Assembly (NCBI GenBank): GCA_026122225.1 | Contig: JANEZZ010001949.1 | Location: 1,054,001-1,118,000 of the forward strand | Source of the DNA: Heloderma charlesbogerti | Lineage: Eukaryota > Chordata > Lepidosauria > Squamata > Helodermatidae | DNA: 64,000 bases | Direction of reading: 5' to 3' | Position numbers and translations under genes: made by a program | Part shown: positions 53,763 through 63,689 of the stretch, piece by piece | Layout of the letters: each line of letters begins with the position of its first letter | Position numbering within the stretch: the stretch's first letter is position 1 | Notes under the pieces: generated by a model | The model's input: the letters and a program-made list of their open reading frames with translations, nothing else | What the model was told of the DNA's origin: nothing | Database searches by the model: none

Positions 53763-55021
53763 CTGCAAAACAGCACCAAGAGTCAAGCTGGGAAATGCGA
53801 CCACTTCCCAAAGAATGACTCTGCGAGGAGTGAAAAGTTTGAAAGTGGTGCATGCCAGGAGGAAACTCGCTACTACCTTGCTTTATGAAAACCTCAAGCT
53901 CTCTCATTAACTGTTCTTTTAACCAGCTTTTAAGGGAAGCAAAACCCAGGAGGGGACATCAAAAGCCAGACTGAATGCAAAAAAAGAAAAAAGAAAAAGA
54001 AAGAATGTGTTCGCAAAGGTGCGAATGAAGAACTTATTTTAAAAATAAATCCAATGTGTTTTGGAATGAAGTGCTTCTTCTTCAAAGGCAATCTTACATG
54101 CCCTGATGGTGGAAGAGAGACAGCAACTATCTTTGGAAGCTGACTTAGCATGTTCCTAGAGTTTGGATATGTAAGAATGCCCTCGAAGAAGGAGCTCTTT
54201 GTGGGATTTATTAAGAATGCATTAGATTTTAAGAACCTTTGAGAATGCCTTCTCTTTTGCATTCGGTATGTCTTATAAGGGAAGAGGCATTACATGATTT
54301 AAGATGAAAGCCTTGCAAAAAATATGAGCTAGGGGTTAAAAAAAAAGTGCATTATGAAACAAGCACTTTTCACTCCATGACAAAACTATCATACACCACC
54401 AATTGGTTTTATTTCTTTTAAGAAAGAAATTGCTATACCATCCTTCAACTTTTCCAGAGTGGTTTACAGGATTAAATAGTAATAAAAACATAGCAAAACT
54501 CCCAGACCCCAATTATAAAAACTGGCCTTTGGCTTCTAACATCTGGCTCAAATAGCTGGCTGAGATGGTTTTATGCTACTAGGATGAGGTACTAGCTGTG
54601 GCTAGCATTTATGTTTCCTGCTGTTGCTTTAATAGATCATGCTTTTATGGATAGTGTTTTCATCTCATTTGTTAAGTTTTGTAATTGAATTTTTAATCTG
54701 TTGTTTTAATAGTGATGTTGTCTGTCTATTTTTAGGAATGGCAGGGTATAAATCTTTTAAATATATGCATTAATAATAAATAAGCAATTAAAAGCTGCAT
54801 AAAAATCTGAACAATTGAATTTTGTTAAAACTTGGGAGAATAAAAAAAGAGGTTGCCTTGTGCCAAGAGGATACCAATTTTAGGTGTCATGTGAGTCTCC
54901 CTGGGGAGAGTTCCATGAACGGGAACCGTAATAGAAAATACCCTCTCCCTGGTTATCGCCTGCTTCACCTCTGACAAGTGGGGTACTTAAAGAGCACTGG
55001 CTGTATAACCTAGCACTTAGT
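53763..55021. other. DTL intron with LINE-tail remnants
   Basis: An antisense L2-like tail is suggested near 54,395-54,500 (TTGCTATACCATCCTTCAAC), and a sense tail near 54,740-54,785 (GGCAGGGTATAAATC with an AATAATAAATAAG run). Otherwise unassigned. Confidence 0.4.
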
Positions 55022-55153
55022 CTTCCCCAGCCTAATGCCCTCCAGATGTTTTGGACTTCAGCTCCTGTTAGCGCCAGGCAGCATGGCCAATAGTCAGGAA
55101 CACTGAGAGTTGTCGTCCAAAACATCTGGAAGAGACCAGGTTAGGGAAGGCTG
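55022..55153. repeat. Family P foldback repeat
   Basis: TCTTCCCCAGCCTAATGCCC and AGACCAGGTTAGGGAAGGCTG are the outer arms; GATGTTTTGGACTTCAGC and GTCGTCCAAAACATCTGG the inner arms. Confidence 0.78.
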
Positions 55154-55164
55154 ATTTATACAGT

Positions 55165-55323
55165 CTTCCCCACTATGGCAAGACATACTGATCTCGGAAG
55201 CTAAGCAGGGTCAGCCCTGGTTAGTACTTGGATGGGCGACTGCCTGGGAATCAGGCTTCCTACACTGAGCAGGGGGTTGGACTCGATGGTCTTGTAGGCC
55301 CCTTCCAACCCAATGATTCTATG
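55165..55323 (+). mobile_element. Chimeric 5S rRNA-derived SINE with CR1 tail, copy 2 (159 bp)
   Basis: It is flanked by the perfect 7-bp duplication ATACAGT (55,158-55,164 and 55,324-55,330). The head CTGATCTCGGAAGCTAAGC, then AGTACTTGGATGGGCGACTGC and CTGGGAAT, covers about positions 40-107 of 5S rRNA and includes the internal RNA polymerase III control regions. A short junction (CAGGCTTCCTACACTGAG) leads to the CR1 3' end GCAGGGGGTTGGACTCGATG and CCCCTTCCAACCC, ending ATTCTATG. It lies in a DTL intron, antisense to the gene. The head is too short and too altered to be a working 5S gene. Confidence 0.92.
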
Positions 55324-55339
55324 ATACAGTGGTTGTTGA

Positions 55340-55510
55340 GTGTTCAGAGTGCTTCACACATTCTCTCAGTAATCTCTACAACAATCCTGTGAAGCTGGTT
55401 AGCATTACTTCCATAAAGCAGATGAGAGACAGAAAGACAGTGACTAGCCTATGGCCAGCTATCATGTGAATGGACAAGGCAAGATTTGGACCAAGGACAT
55501 CCCAGCTCAC
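55340..55510 (-). mobile_element. MIR-like SINE, antisense, body only
   Basis: GTGCTTCACACATTCTCTCAG, CTACAACAATCCTGTGAAGC and AGATTTGGACCAAGGACATC correspond in order to the MIR body read backwards. Old copy. Confidence 0.62.
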
Positions 55511-55519
55511 ACTCTTGGG

Positions 55520-55606
55520 CTGCAGTCTTGTACATACTTAACTGGGAGTAAGTCCTGCTGAACTCAGTGGCCCTTTCTTCTGAGTAGATGTGTATAGGAT
55601 GGCGCT
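55520..55606. repeat. Family C foldback repeat
   Basis: TGCAGTCTTGTACATACTTAAC at the left and GTAGATGTGTATAGGATGGCG at the right are inverted arms. Confidence 0.65.
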
Positions 55607-55747
55607 GTTAGCCACTATACCACAAGAGCTGCAATAGGTTGCTCTGTATACAGGACAGTGAGAAGGAGGAGAACCTGACCGGGTAGTACAAGATTTTCCA
55701 AACGGGAGGGTCAGCAACAAATATCATTTGGATCCAAGGACCTAGGG

Positions 55748-55890
55748 GAGCCTTCCCCAACTTGGTACTCTCCGGATGTGTTAGAGTACAACTGCCATTA
55801 TCCCCAGCCAACATGATCAGTGGCCATGCTGGCTGGGAATAATGCAGTTGTAGTCCAACATACCTGGAGAGCACCAGGCTGGGGTAGGCT
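55748..55890. repeat. Family P foldback repeat with a likely 8-bp target duplication
   Basis: AGCCTTCCCCAACTTGGTAC and GCACCAGGCTGGGGTAGGCT are the outer ends. The flanks ACCTAGGG and GCCTAAGG match at six of eight positions, which hints at a hAT origin for family P. Confidence 0.72.
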
Positions 55891-56032
55891 AGCCTAAGGC
55901 TATCAAGGGTGGGGCCAGTTACCTATGTTTTGAAAGCAAAAGACAGGAGTTGCATTTTGGCTTTCATTAGTGGAGTTTCTAGAATCTTCCAAAGGAAGAG
56001 ATAAAAACAGAATTCAAAATGCAGATGCAAAC

Positions 56033-56122
56033 CTTAGTGAAGTCAGATGGGCACCAGGCAACAGAGGTGACCTCTTGCAAGTGGCCATGGAGCATCATGG
56101 GAGGGAGCTGGGGTTCAGATAC
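56033..56122 (-). CDS. DTL: DTL (CDT2) exon, start of the last WD40 repeat
   Basis: The 90-nt exon follows the acceptor TTTTTTTAG and encodes VSEPQLPPMMLHGHLQEV and TSVAWCPSDFTK, 30 codons in phase 0 at both ends. The donor is AAG followed by GTTTGC. The GH at residues 13-14 of the exon and the SVAWCPSDF block are the first half of a WD40 repeat, completed by the next exon. Human DTL has the near-identical VTSVCWCPSDFTK at the same splice junction. Confidence 0.96.
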
Positions 56123-56277
56123 CTAAAAAAGAATTACAAAGGCTATCAGAAAATATGGTTGCCCATTTAAGACACCCAAAGGCTAGTGAACAGGTGGGAA
56201 GCTAGGACCCTGGGGCATCCAGACTTCTAGTAATCACAGAAGGGGTCACATCAGTCTGGGAGCTCTAAATATCTTTT

Positions 56278-56372
56278 AGCTGTTCCCTACAGCTAATAGC
56301 CATACAGGCCAAAAATGATAGAAGCTACAGCCCAAAACATCTGGACGGCACCATGATGGGGAAGCCTGTTCT
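56278..56372. repeat. Family P foldback repeat, diverged
   Basis: ATAGAAGCTACAGCCCAAAAC and CATCTGGACGGCACCATG match the right arm; the left arm is poor. Confidence 0.55.
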
Positions 56373-56440
56373 ATGGTCACCAAACCACAGTGCCACCTCT
56401 TATGTAGGGTGGGTTTAAAGGAAGAGTAGAAACCACCCAT

Positions 56441-59400
56441 CCCCTTCATGGATCACTGCCTTGTTGTGGCGAAGGGGCTTGCGTAACTCAGTGAAGCCAT
56501 AAGCTATGCCGTGCAGGGCCACCCAAGACGGACAGGTCATGGCAGAGAGTTCTGACAAAATGTGGTCCACTGGAGAAGGAAATGGCAACCCACTCCAGTA
56601 TTCTTGCCAAGAAAACCCCATGGAAAGTATCACAAGGCTAAAAGATATGATGCCGGAAGATGAGCCCCTCAGGTCGGAAGGTGTCCAATATGCTACTGGG
56701 GAAGAGCAGAGGGCATTTCCAAGTAGCGCCAGAAAGAGTGAAGCGGCTGGGCCAAACCCGAAAGGACACTCAGCTGTGGATGTGTCTGGTGGTGAAAAGA
56801 AAATCCGATGCTGTAAAGAACAATATTGTTTAGGAACCTGGAATGTCAGATCAATGAATCAAGGTAAGCTGGAGGTGGTCAAACATGAGATGGCAAGATT
56901 GAACATCGACATCTTGGGAATCAGCGAACTCAAATGGACAGGCATGGGCGAATTTAATTCAGGTGACCATCATATCTACTATTGTGGGCAAGAATCCCTT
57001 AGAAGAAATGGAGTAGCACTCATAGTCAACAAAAGGGTGGGAAAAGCAGTACTGGGGTACAATCTTAAAAATGATAGAATGATCTCAGTACGAATCCAAG
57101 GCAAACCATTCAACATCACAGTAATTCAAGTCTATGCCCCAACCACTGAGGCCGAAGAAGCTGAGGTTGATCGGTTCTATGAAGACCTACAACACCTTCT
57201 AGAACTAACACCAAAAAAAGATGTCCTCTTCATCATAGGGGATTGGAATGCTAAAGTAGGAAGTCAAGAAATCACCGGGATAACAGGCAGGCATGGCCTT
57301 GGTGTACAAAATGAAGCAGGACAAAAGCTAATAGAGTTTTGCCAAGAGAACATGCTGATCATAGCAAACACACTTTTCCAACAGCACAAGAGGCGACTCT
57401 ACACATGGACATCACCAGACGGTCAATATCGAAATCAGATTGATTATGTCCTTTGCAGCCAAAGATGGAGAAGCTCCATACAGTCAGTCAAAACAAGACC
57501 TGGAGCTGACTGTGGCTCAGATCATGAGCTGCTTCTTGCAAAATTTCGGCTTAAATTGAAGAACGTCGGGAAAACCACTAAACCGTTCAGGTATGACCTA
57601 AATCATATCCCTGATGAATATACAGTGGAGGTGAGGAATAGATTTCAGGGATTAGACCTGATAGACAGAGTGCCTGAGGAACTATGGACGGAGGTCCGTA
57701 ACATTGTTCAGGAGGCAGCAACGAAATCCATCCCAAAGAAAAAGAAATGCAAGAAAGCCAAGTGGCTGTCTGATGAGGCTTTACAAGTAGCTGAGGAAAG
57801 AAGGGAAGCGAAAAGCAAGGGAGAAAGGGGAAGATATACCCAACTGAATGCAGAGTTCCAGAGAATAGCAAGGAGAGACAAGAAGGCCTTCTTAAATGAA
57901 CAATGCAAAGAAATCGAGGAAAACAACAGAATGGGAAAGACTAGAGATCTTTTCAAGAAAATTGGAGATCTCAGGGGAACGTTTTGTGCAAAGACGGGCA
58001 TGATAAAGGACAAAGAAGGCAGGGACCTAACAGAAGCAGATGAGATTAAGAAGAGGTGGCAAGAATACACAGAAGAACTATACAGGAAAGATCTGAATGT
58101 CCCTGATAGCCATGATAGTGCGGCCACTGAACTTGAGCCGGACATCCTCGAGAGTGAAGTCAAGTGGGCCTTGGGAAGCATTACTAACAACAAAGCTAGC
58201 GGAGATGACAGTATTCCAGCCGAGCTATTTAAAATCCTAAAAGATGATGCTGTTAAAGTGCTGCATTCAATATGCCAACAAATCTGGAACACTCAACAGT
58301 GGCCACAAGACTGGAAAAGGTCAGTTTACATTCCAATTCCAAAGAAGGGCAACGCCAAAGAGTGTTCAAACTACCGCACAATTGCGCTCATTTCACATGC
58401 CAGCAAGGTGATGCTCAAAATCCTACAAGCTAGGCTTCAGCAGTATGCGAACCGAGAACTACCGGAAGTACAAGCTGGGTTTCGAAGAGGCAGAGGAACT
58501 AGAGATCAAATCGCCAACATTCGCTGCATCATGGAGAAAGCAAGAGAATTCCAGAAAAACGTCTATTTCTGCTTCATTGACTACGCTAAAGCCTTTGATT
58601 GTGTGGATCACAACAAACTGTGGCAAATTCTTAAAGTGATGGGAGTACCAGACCACCTTACCTGTCTCCTGAGAAACCTGTACGAGGGTCAAGAAGCAAC
58701 AGTAAGAACCAGACATGGAACAACCGATTGGTTCAAAATTGGGAAAGGAGTACGACAAGGCTGCATATTGTCACCCTGCTTATTTAACTTATATGCAGAG
58801 TACATCATGAGAAATGCCAGGTTGGATGAATCAGAGGTCGGAATTAAGATTGCTGGGAGAATTATCAACAACCTCCGATATGCAGACGATACCACCCTAA
58901 TGGCAGAAAGCGAAGAGGATCTCAAGAGCCTCTTGTTGAGGGTGAAAGAGGAGAGTGCAAAAGCTGGTTTGAAACTCAACATTAAAAAAACGAAGATCAT
59001 GGCATCTGGCCCCATCACTTCCTGGCATATAGAAGGGGAAGAAATGGAAGCAGTGACAGATTTTACTTTCTTGGGCTCCAAGATCACCGCAGACGGTGAC
59101 TGTAGCCATGAAATTAAAAGACGCTTGCTCCTTGGGAGGAAAGCTATGGCCAACCTAGACAGCATAGTAAGAAGCAGAGACATCACCTTGCCAACAAAGG
59201 TCCGTCTAATCAAAGCTATGGTTTTCCCAGTAGTAATGTATGGCTGTGAGAGCTGGACTATAAGGAAGGCTGAGCGCCGAAGAATTGATGCTTTCGAACT
59301 GTGGTGCTGGAGAAGACTCTTACGAGTCCCCTGGACTGCAAGGAGGTCAAATCAGTCCATCCTAAAGGAAATCAACCCTGAGTGCTCATTGGAAGGACAG

Positions 59401-59658
59401 ATGATGAAGCTGAAGCTCCAATATTTTGGCCACCTAATGCGAAGAGAAAACTCCCTGGAAAAGACCCTGATGCTGGGAAAGACTGAAGGCAAAAGGAGAA
59501 GGGGATGGCAAAGGATGAGATGGCTAGATAGCATCACGGATGCAATGAATATGAACGTGAGCACGCTCCGGGAGAGAGCGCAGGACAGGAAGGCCTGGCG
59601 TGCTATGGTCCATGGGGTCACGAAGAGTCGGACACGACTGAACGACTGAACAACAACA
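56441..59658 (+). mobile_element. Full-length RTE-BovB LINE, copy B (3218 bp)
   Basis: It has the same start (CCCCTTCATGGATCACTGCC), the same end (ACTGAACAACAACA) and the same length as the copy at 27,277. The flanking 13-bp duplication is AGAAACCACCCAT (56,428-56,440) and AGAAACCACCAAT (59,659-59,671), with one mismatch. It sits in a DTL intron, antisense to the gene. Confidence 0.96.
56506..59649 (+). CDS. BovB endonuclease-reverse transcriptase (1047 aa, intact), second copy
   Basis: The frame is complete and the same length as that at 27,342. Endonuclease residues (IIGDWNAKVG and SDHELLLAKF), RT motif A (FIDYAKAFD) and YADD are all intact. By my reading about 18 residues differ from the other copy, for example R to S at 40 and T to M at 48 in the leader, and HGTTDWF preceded by R instead of G. 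Near 58,960-59,649 it is the closer match to the consensus-like REGION of the broken copy C in having an Arg at TKVRLIKA. Since the two copies differ yet are both open, they probably arose from separate retrotransposition events by a live family. Confidence 0.95.
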   Translation: MPCRATQDGQVMAESSDKMWSTGEGNGNPLQYSCQENPMESITRLKDMMPEDEPLRSEGVQYATGEEQRAFPSSARKSEAAGPNPKGHSAVDVSGGEKKIRCCKEQYCLGTWNVRSMNQGKLEVVKHEMARLNIDILGISELKWTGMGEFNSGDHHIYYCGQESLRRNGVALIVNKRVGKAVLGYNLKNDRMISVRIQGKPFNITVIQVYAPTTEAEEAEVDRFYEDLQHLLELTPKKDVLFIIGDWNAKVGSQEITGITGRHGLGVQNEAGQKLIEFCQENMLIIANTLFQQHKRRLYTWTSPDGQYRNQIDYVLCSQRWRSSIQSVKTRPGADCGSDHELLLAKFRLKLKNVGKTTKPFRYDLNHIPDEYTVEVRNRFQGLDLIDRVPEELWTEVRNIVQEAATKSIPKKKKCKKAKWLSDEALQVAEERREAKSKGERGRYTQLNAEFQRIARRDKKAFLNEQCKEIEENNRMGKTRDLFKKIGDLRGTFCAKTGMIKDKEGRDLTEADEIKKRWQEYTEELYRKDLNVPDSHDSAATELEPDILESEVKWALGSITNNKASGDDSIPAELFKILKDDAVKVLHSICQQIWNTQQWPQDWKRSVYIPIPKKGNAKECSNYRTIALISHASKVMLKILQARLQQYANRELPEVQAGFRRGRGTRDQIANIRCIMEKAREFQKNVYFCFIDYAKAFDCVDHNKLWQILKVMGVPDHLTCLLRNLYEGQEATVRTRHGTTDWFKIGKGVRQGCILSPCLFNLYAEYIMRNARLDESEVGIKIAGRIINNLRYADDTTLMAESEEDLKSLLLRVKEESAKAGLKLNIKKTKIMASGPITSWHIEGEEMEAVTDFTFLGSKITADGDCSHEIKRRLLLGRKAMANLDSIVRSRDITLPTKVRLIKAMVFPVVMYGCESWTIRKAERRRIDAFELWCWRRLLRVPWTARRSNQSILKEINPECSLEGQMMKLKLQYFGHLMRRENSLEKTLMLGKTEGKRRRGWQRMRWLDSITDAMNMNVSTLRERAQDRKAWRAMVHGVTKSRTRLND

Positions 59659-59671
59659 AGAAACCACCAAT

Positions 59672-61227
59672 ATGCTGAGGAAATAAATAAAAAGGTGTTA
59701 CCTCACAGCTAGTCAGTAAGCTATATGTAGGGTGTGTACAGAATGTTACAAAAATTAAGACTCCAGTGCCAAGCAATCCAAATTCTGTATTAAAAAAACG
59801 AATTGTGCAAATTTGCACACCTTCTCTTATTTTGTATCATTTATGCTCCTGCTTGTGGGGAAGGGCAAAGAACTATGCAGGACACTGAAAATATTATTTA
59901 GCTGCTACCACCACCTTGGTTTCTGAGATTTCAGCAGCCATTGCTACTATACTTTCAAGAACTTCTTGGCAGCAATAAAGCCTAAGAACTTGCTTTTAAA
60001 AAACATTAACAGGCAATATTCTCAAAATCGTGAATTTTTCGTGCAATACCACATTCTGTCCTCCCCCACCCCTCTGGCCTTCTTGAAGAATCACAGCACA
60101 CAGAAAGGTCCTTGCTATATGAAGGAAGTTGGGCATCATTAGCCTAGTTCTTCAGACTCAGGGCTCCCTTACAAAATGCACACCTAGTATTCTTTGATAA
60201 CAGCCCTGGCCTGAATTTCTAAACAAAAAATTTCCCCAAGAAAAATAATAGGGAAGAATTTAAGAGTGCAGACAATGAAGTATGGGAAAATGCATACAAA
60301 TGCTGGGCATATCCCAGTTCTGGGAACTGGTATTTATGCTGAAACTCACAAATATTATTAGAATTAGAGAGAGTAAAGAAGGAAACAAAGGTTTCATTGA
60401 AAAGTGGTCTATTTTTGTTATGTTTTGGAAAAATAAAGCACAGGACAAAGCACTGAGAACATTGCAAGGAGGAAAGGCTATGTAACATTATGAGGCAATG
60501 TAAGCAATTCTCTACTGATTGGAGTAATACTGTGAATGAATGTACAAGGAAATATGTATAAAATCCATATGAGATTGTATTATTTACCATCTAAAAAACA
60601 GGGAAAACCAAACAAAAACAAATGCTGGGCAAAACCTGCACTACATAAGCCCAAGATTCTGCACCCAGAAGTCTTCCATTTTGCAGTCAATAATCTGCAA
60701 AATAATGCAGCTTTGCATAATTTGCTTCAAGTGCAGTATTTCCATTTTCAAATAATTCAGAATTATTTGGAGTGGCAACAGTCAAAGACAAAAGGAAGGA
60801 ATGAGGTTGTTGGGCAGAGAGAAGAGAGCAGTACTGATTTTTCAGTCATACTTATGCACCTTGCTCCAACTCCAATGAGCTCAGAGTGGCTTACCTCTGG
60901 TTCCCAGGTTGGCTCCCATCCAGAGAGCTTACAGGGCTTCAGAATGTAACATGTACCTTCAGACTATTAACTGGGCCATATAGGCACAGGGAGTTACACT
61001 GTGCAAGATTTTGCCCCCCAAACCCAATATGCCAGCCTTTCTGTCAGCTGATCCGCCAGCACATTTTCAACTATTTCTTCAAAACTATGGGGCATCAGAA
61101 TTTGCTGTGATAGATAAAGCTAAGGTCCTTTGGAAGACCCAATTATGTTATTCGATTTCAAGTTGCATGCTGTGAATGCAAAACACACACACACACCCCT
61201 CCATATACAATCTCTGTAAATAAGAAT
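59672..61227. other. DTL intron, unassigned
   Basis: Only a (CA)n run at about 61,182-61,196 is clear. Frames of 60-137 codons have no family motif and none resembles a DTL exon. Confidence 0.45.
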
Positions 61228-61320
61228 TACGGCCAACTCCCATGCATGTCTACTCAAACATCAGATCCATTGAGTTCAATGAGACTCACCCCCAGGTAAG
61301 TGTACATAGGATTGCAGTCT
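61228..61320. repeat. Family C foldback repeat, well preserved
   Basis: CATGCATGTCTACTCAAAC and AAGTGTACATAGGATTGCAG are the arms; CATTGAGTTCAATGAGACTC is in the centre. Confidence 0.75.
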
Positions 61321-61351
61321 TAGCTTCTTAAAAGGGCAAGCTGATACCCTA

Positions 61352-61990
61352 AGAACATAAGACGAGCCATGCTGGATCAGACCAAGTGCTCATGTTCCCC
61401 AGCAACTGGTGAACATAGGCATGCTGCCTTTGATACTGGAGGTAGCATACAGTCATCAGGGCTAGTTGCCATATTCTCCACAAATTTGTCCAATAGCCCT
61501 TTAAAGCCTCCAAATTGGTGGCCTTCAGTACATCTTGTGGTAACAAATTCCATAGTTTAACTATTCCCTATGTGAAAAAGCACTTCCTTTTATCTGTCCT
61601 GACTCCAATAAGCTTCATTTGATGACCCTGGGTTCTAGCAATATGAGAAAAATGTCTATCTACTTTCTCCACACCATGTATAATTTTGTACACCTCTCGC
61701 ATGTCTTCCCTCAGTCGACTTCTCTCCTAGCTAAACAGCCCCAGACGCTGTACCTTTCCTCATAAGGGAATTGCTCCAGCTTCTTCATCATTTTAGTGGC
61801 CCTTCTGTACTACTTCCAACTCTACAATATCTTTTAGGTACGGTGACCAGACCTGTACAAAGTATGGTCCCACAATAGACTAGTATAAGGGCACTGTGGT
61901 GTTGGCAGTTCCCCCCCATGCATTCTCTAATTCTGCCTAACATGGAATTTGCTCTTTCCATTCTTTGACAGCCTGCTCTGTTTGCATGCA
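61352..61990 (-). mobile_element. CR1/L3-like LINE, 3' part, antisense
   Basis: On the minus strand the coding end of a CR1-group reverse transcriptase is readable in fragments: a block equivalent to MREVYKIIHGVEKVD, then TRTQGHQMKLIGVRTDKRK, then LWNLLPQDVLKATNLEALKG. The 3' untranslated end follows, with AGTTGCTGGGGAACATGAGC and the GGCTCGTCTTATGTTCTT end. Frameshifts break it. Its 3' end matches that at 16,225-16,400. Confidence 0.8.
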
Positions 61991-63469
61991 GTGCATTCAG
62001 AAGACCCAATGGGCCCTGCAGCTAGGTTCGCTGACTGCAATTCCACACATAACAGAAAGCAACATGCATTTTGTGTAGCAGAGCTCCAGAAGCAAGCAGC
62101 ATTTGGCTGACTAGGCTAAGATATCCTTTGCTGCTGCTAGACCAGTCCTTTTATGAATCAGAACATACAAGAGCTGGCATTAAACCTTGTTTCTTCTAGA
62201 TCTTCTCCCTAAAGGGGAATGAAAAGCGGAGTGAAGGTGTGGCATGGGGTCTCCTCTTCCTGGACCTTGCACACTTTGTCCTGAAAGCACGACAGGGGTG
62301 ACACGTGTTCAGAAGACCTACCTGGACACAATCCTCTAGGCTTGAGTCCTGCAAACTCTTTGTACTGACTGAGCCCCAATAGCCAGAAACGGCATCTAGA
62401 AATGGTGCAGGTGAGAGAGCAAGCAGCCAAGTGCCACTCCACCCACGCCGAATCACTAGGCCCCTAAGGAGTAGGGCACAACCTCAGCTAACCTCAAGCA
62501 GCAGAATCTCAGATACTCACTTCTATTTTTCAGTCAGCTCTACTTCCTGAAGCTATGAGTCACTGTTAGTAATGTGATATTTGATGGGGATTTGCACTGA
62601 TGACTAAGCGAACTTAATAGATTCTTTACCATGTATGCAAATGAAGCTCACAAGGATGTATGAAAGACATGAAGGTGAGAAAGGATGCACCACTTTTCCT
62701 GATCTAGTTCTTTTTCAGAAGCTGATTCTGGCAGTTTGAAAGATATATATAAAAGCTCTTAAGCAAAATACCAAAGATTGGTTTAAGGAGGTCAGCTCAT
62801 TTTAAGAGGAGTTTCTCCCGCCCTGTTTAGGTCAGCTTCTTTCCTACATGTTTTTTAAGCATCCTGTTCAAAATCAAACCTCTTTGCTAAAGCAGGCAAT
62901 GCCATGGAAACCAGAGCCCTATTACAGGGGACAGCTAAAGCACTTTGAAGGGAAAATACCTTTGTTTACATTTAGCAGATTTCCCCTTCACTTTGGGCAA
63001 CAAGAAATCTTAATTCTTTATTAATGAGAACAGTCAAAAGAATGTATTTTTTGTTGGGTCTAGATTCAGAAGGAGTAAAAATGCATTGAGCAATCTAGTC
63101 ACAATCCCAAGTGTTCAGAGGCAATAAGCATCCATGAACATATCCATTGCTCTGATATCCTAATGCTCATCTGCTCCAGAAGGCCTCCTAAATCTCTGGT
63201 GCAGATTTGGGAGGGGTGCAAGAAAATCCGTTCTGCCAGCAGTTTCCATTCCATTGGCGGATGGCTAGCATTGGATCCAACCCAGATATTCCTGTCCAGA
63301 AAAGCCCATCCCTGAATGGAAACAGGTTTGCACTAACAACAGAACTGACTCATATACTGAAAAGGCTGTTTTAAGAGTGGTAGGCCCTACGCTCAATACC
63401 TGAGCATGGCCCAAGATGACACCTCCAACAGTTGCCTTCTTTCTTTCCCTCCTAACAAGCAATCAGTCT
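61991..63469. other. DTL intron, unassigned
   Basis: No supported feature. The 86-codon minus-strand frame at 62,196-62,456 does not resemble a DTL exon or a repeat I know. Confidence 0.45.
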
Positions 63470-63525
63470 TTCGGAATGCTGGGCTTACTATGCCTTTTGG
63501 CCTGATCCAGCAGGGCTCTTCTTAC
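63470..63525 (+). mobile_element. CR1/L3-like LINE, extreme 3' end
   Basis: GGCCTGATCCAGCAGGGCTC and TTCTTACATG match the 3' terminus of the CR1-type LINE seen at 16,225 and 61,352. Confidence 0.6.
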
Positions 63526-63689
63526 ATGTGCGCAACAAGTGGCACGTGAACAGTGGCACAAGTGGCACATTCTGGGAAGCGCAAATATCAAAGGACAAGT
63601 GCGTTACAGTTTGTATATTGATTTGGGAACTGGAAACTTGGTCATTTCTTAGGAAAATACAAACGGAATGAAATTCTTCCCCATCATGA

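Noticed and set aside
53704..53910. Alternative frames over the DTL exon at 53.7 kb
   Set aside because: Only the frame with SDDNTVKIW agrees with the DTL family and with splice phases on both sides.
55185..55260. 5S rRNA gene
   Set aside because: The 5' third of 5S is missing and the 3' end is replaced by a CR1 tail; target duplications show it is a retrotransposed SINE.
62196..62456. 86-codon minus-strand frame as an upstream DTL exon
   Set aside because: It does not resemble any WD40 repeat of DTL and lacks the expected splice phase.
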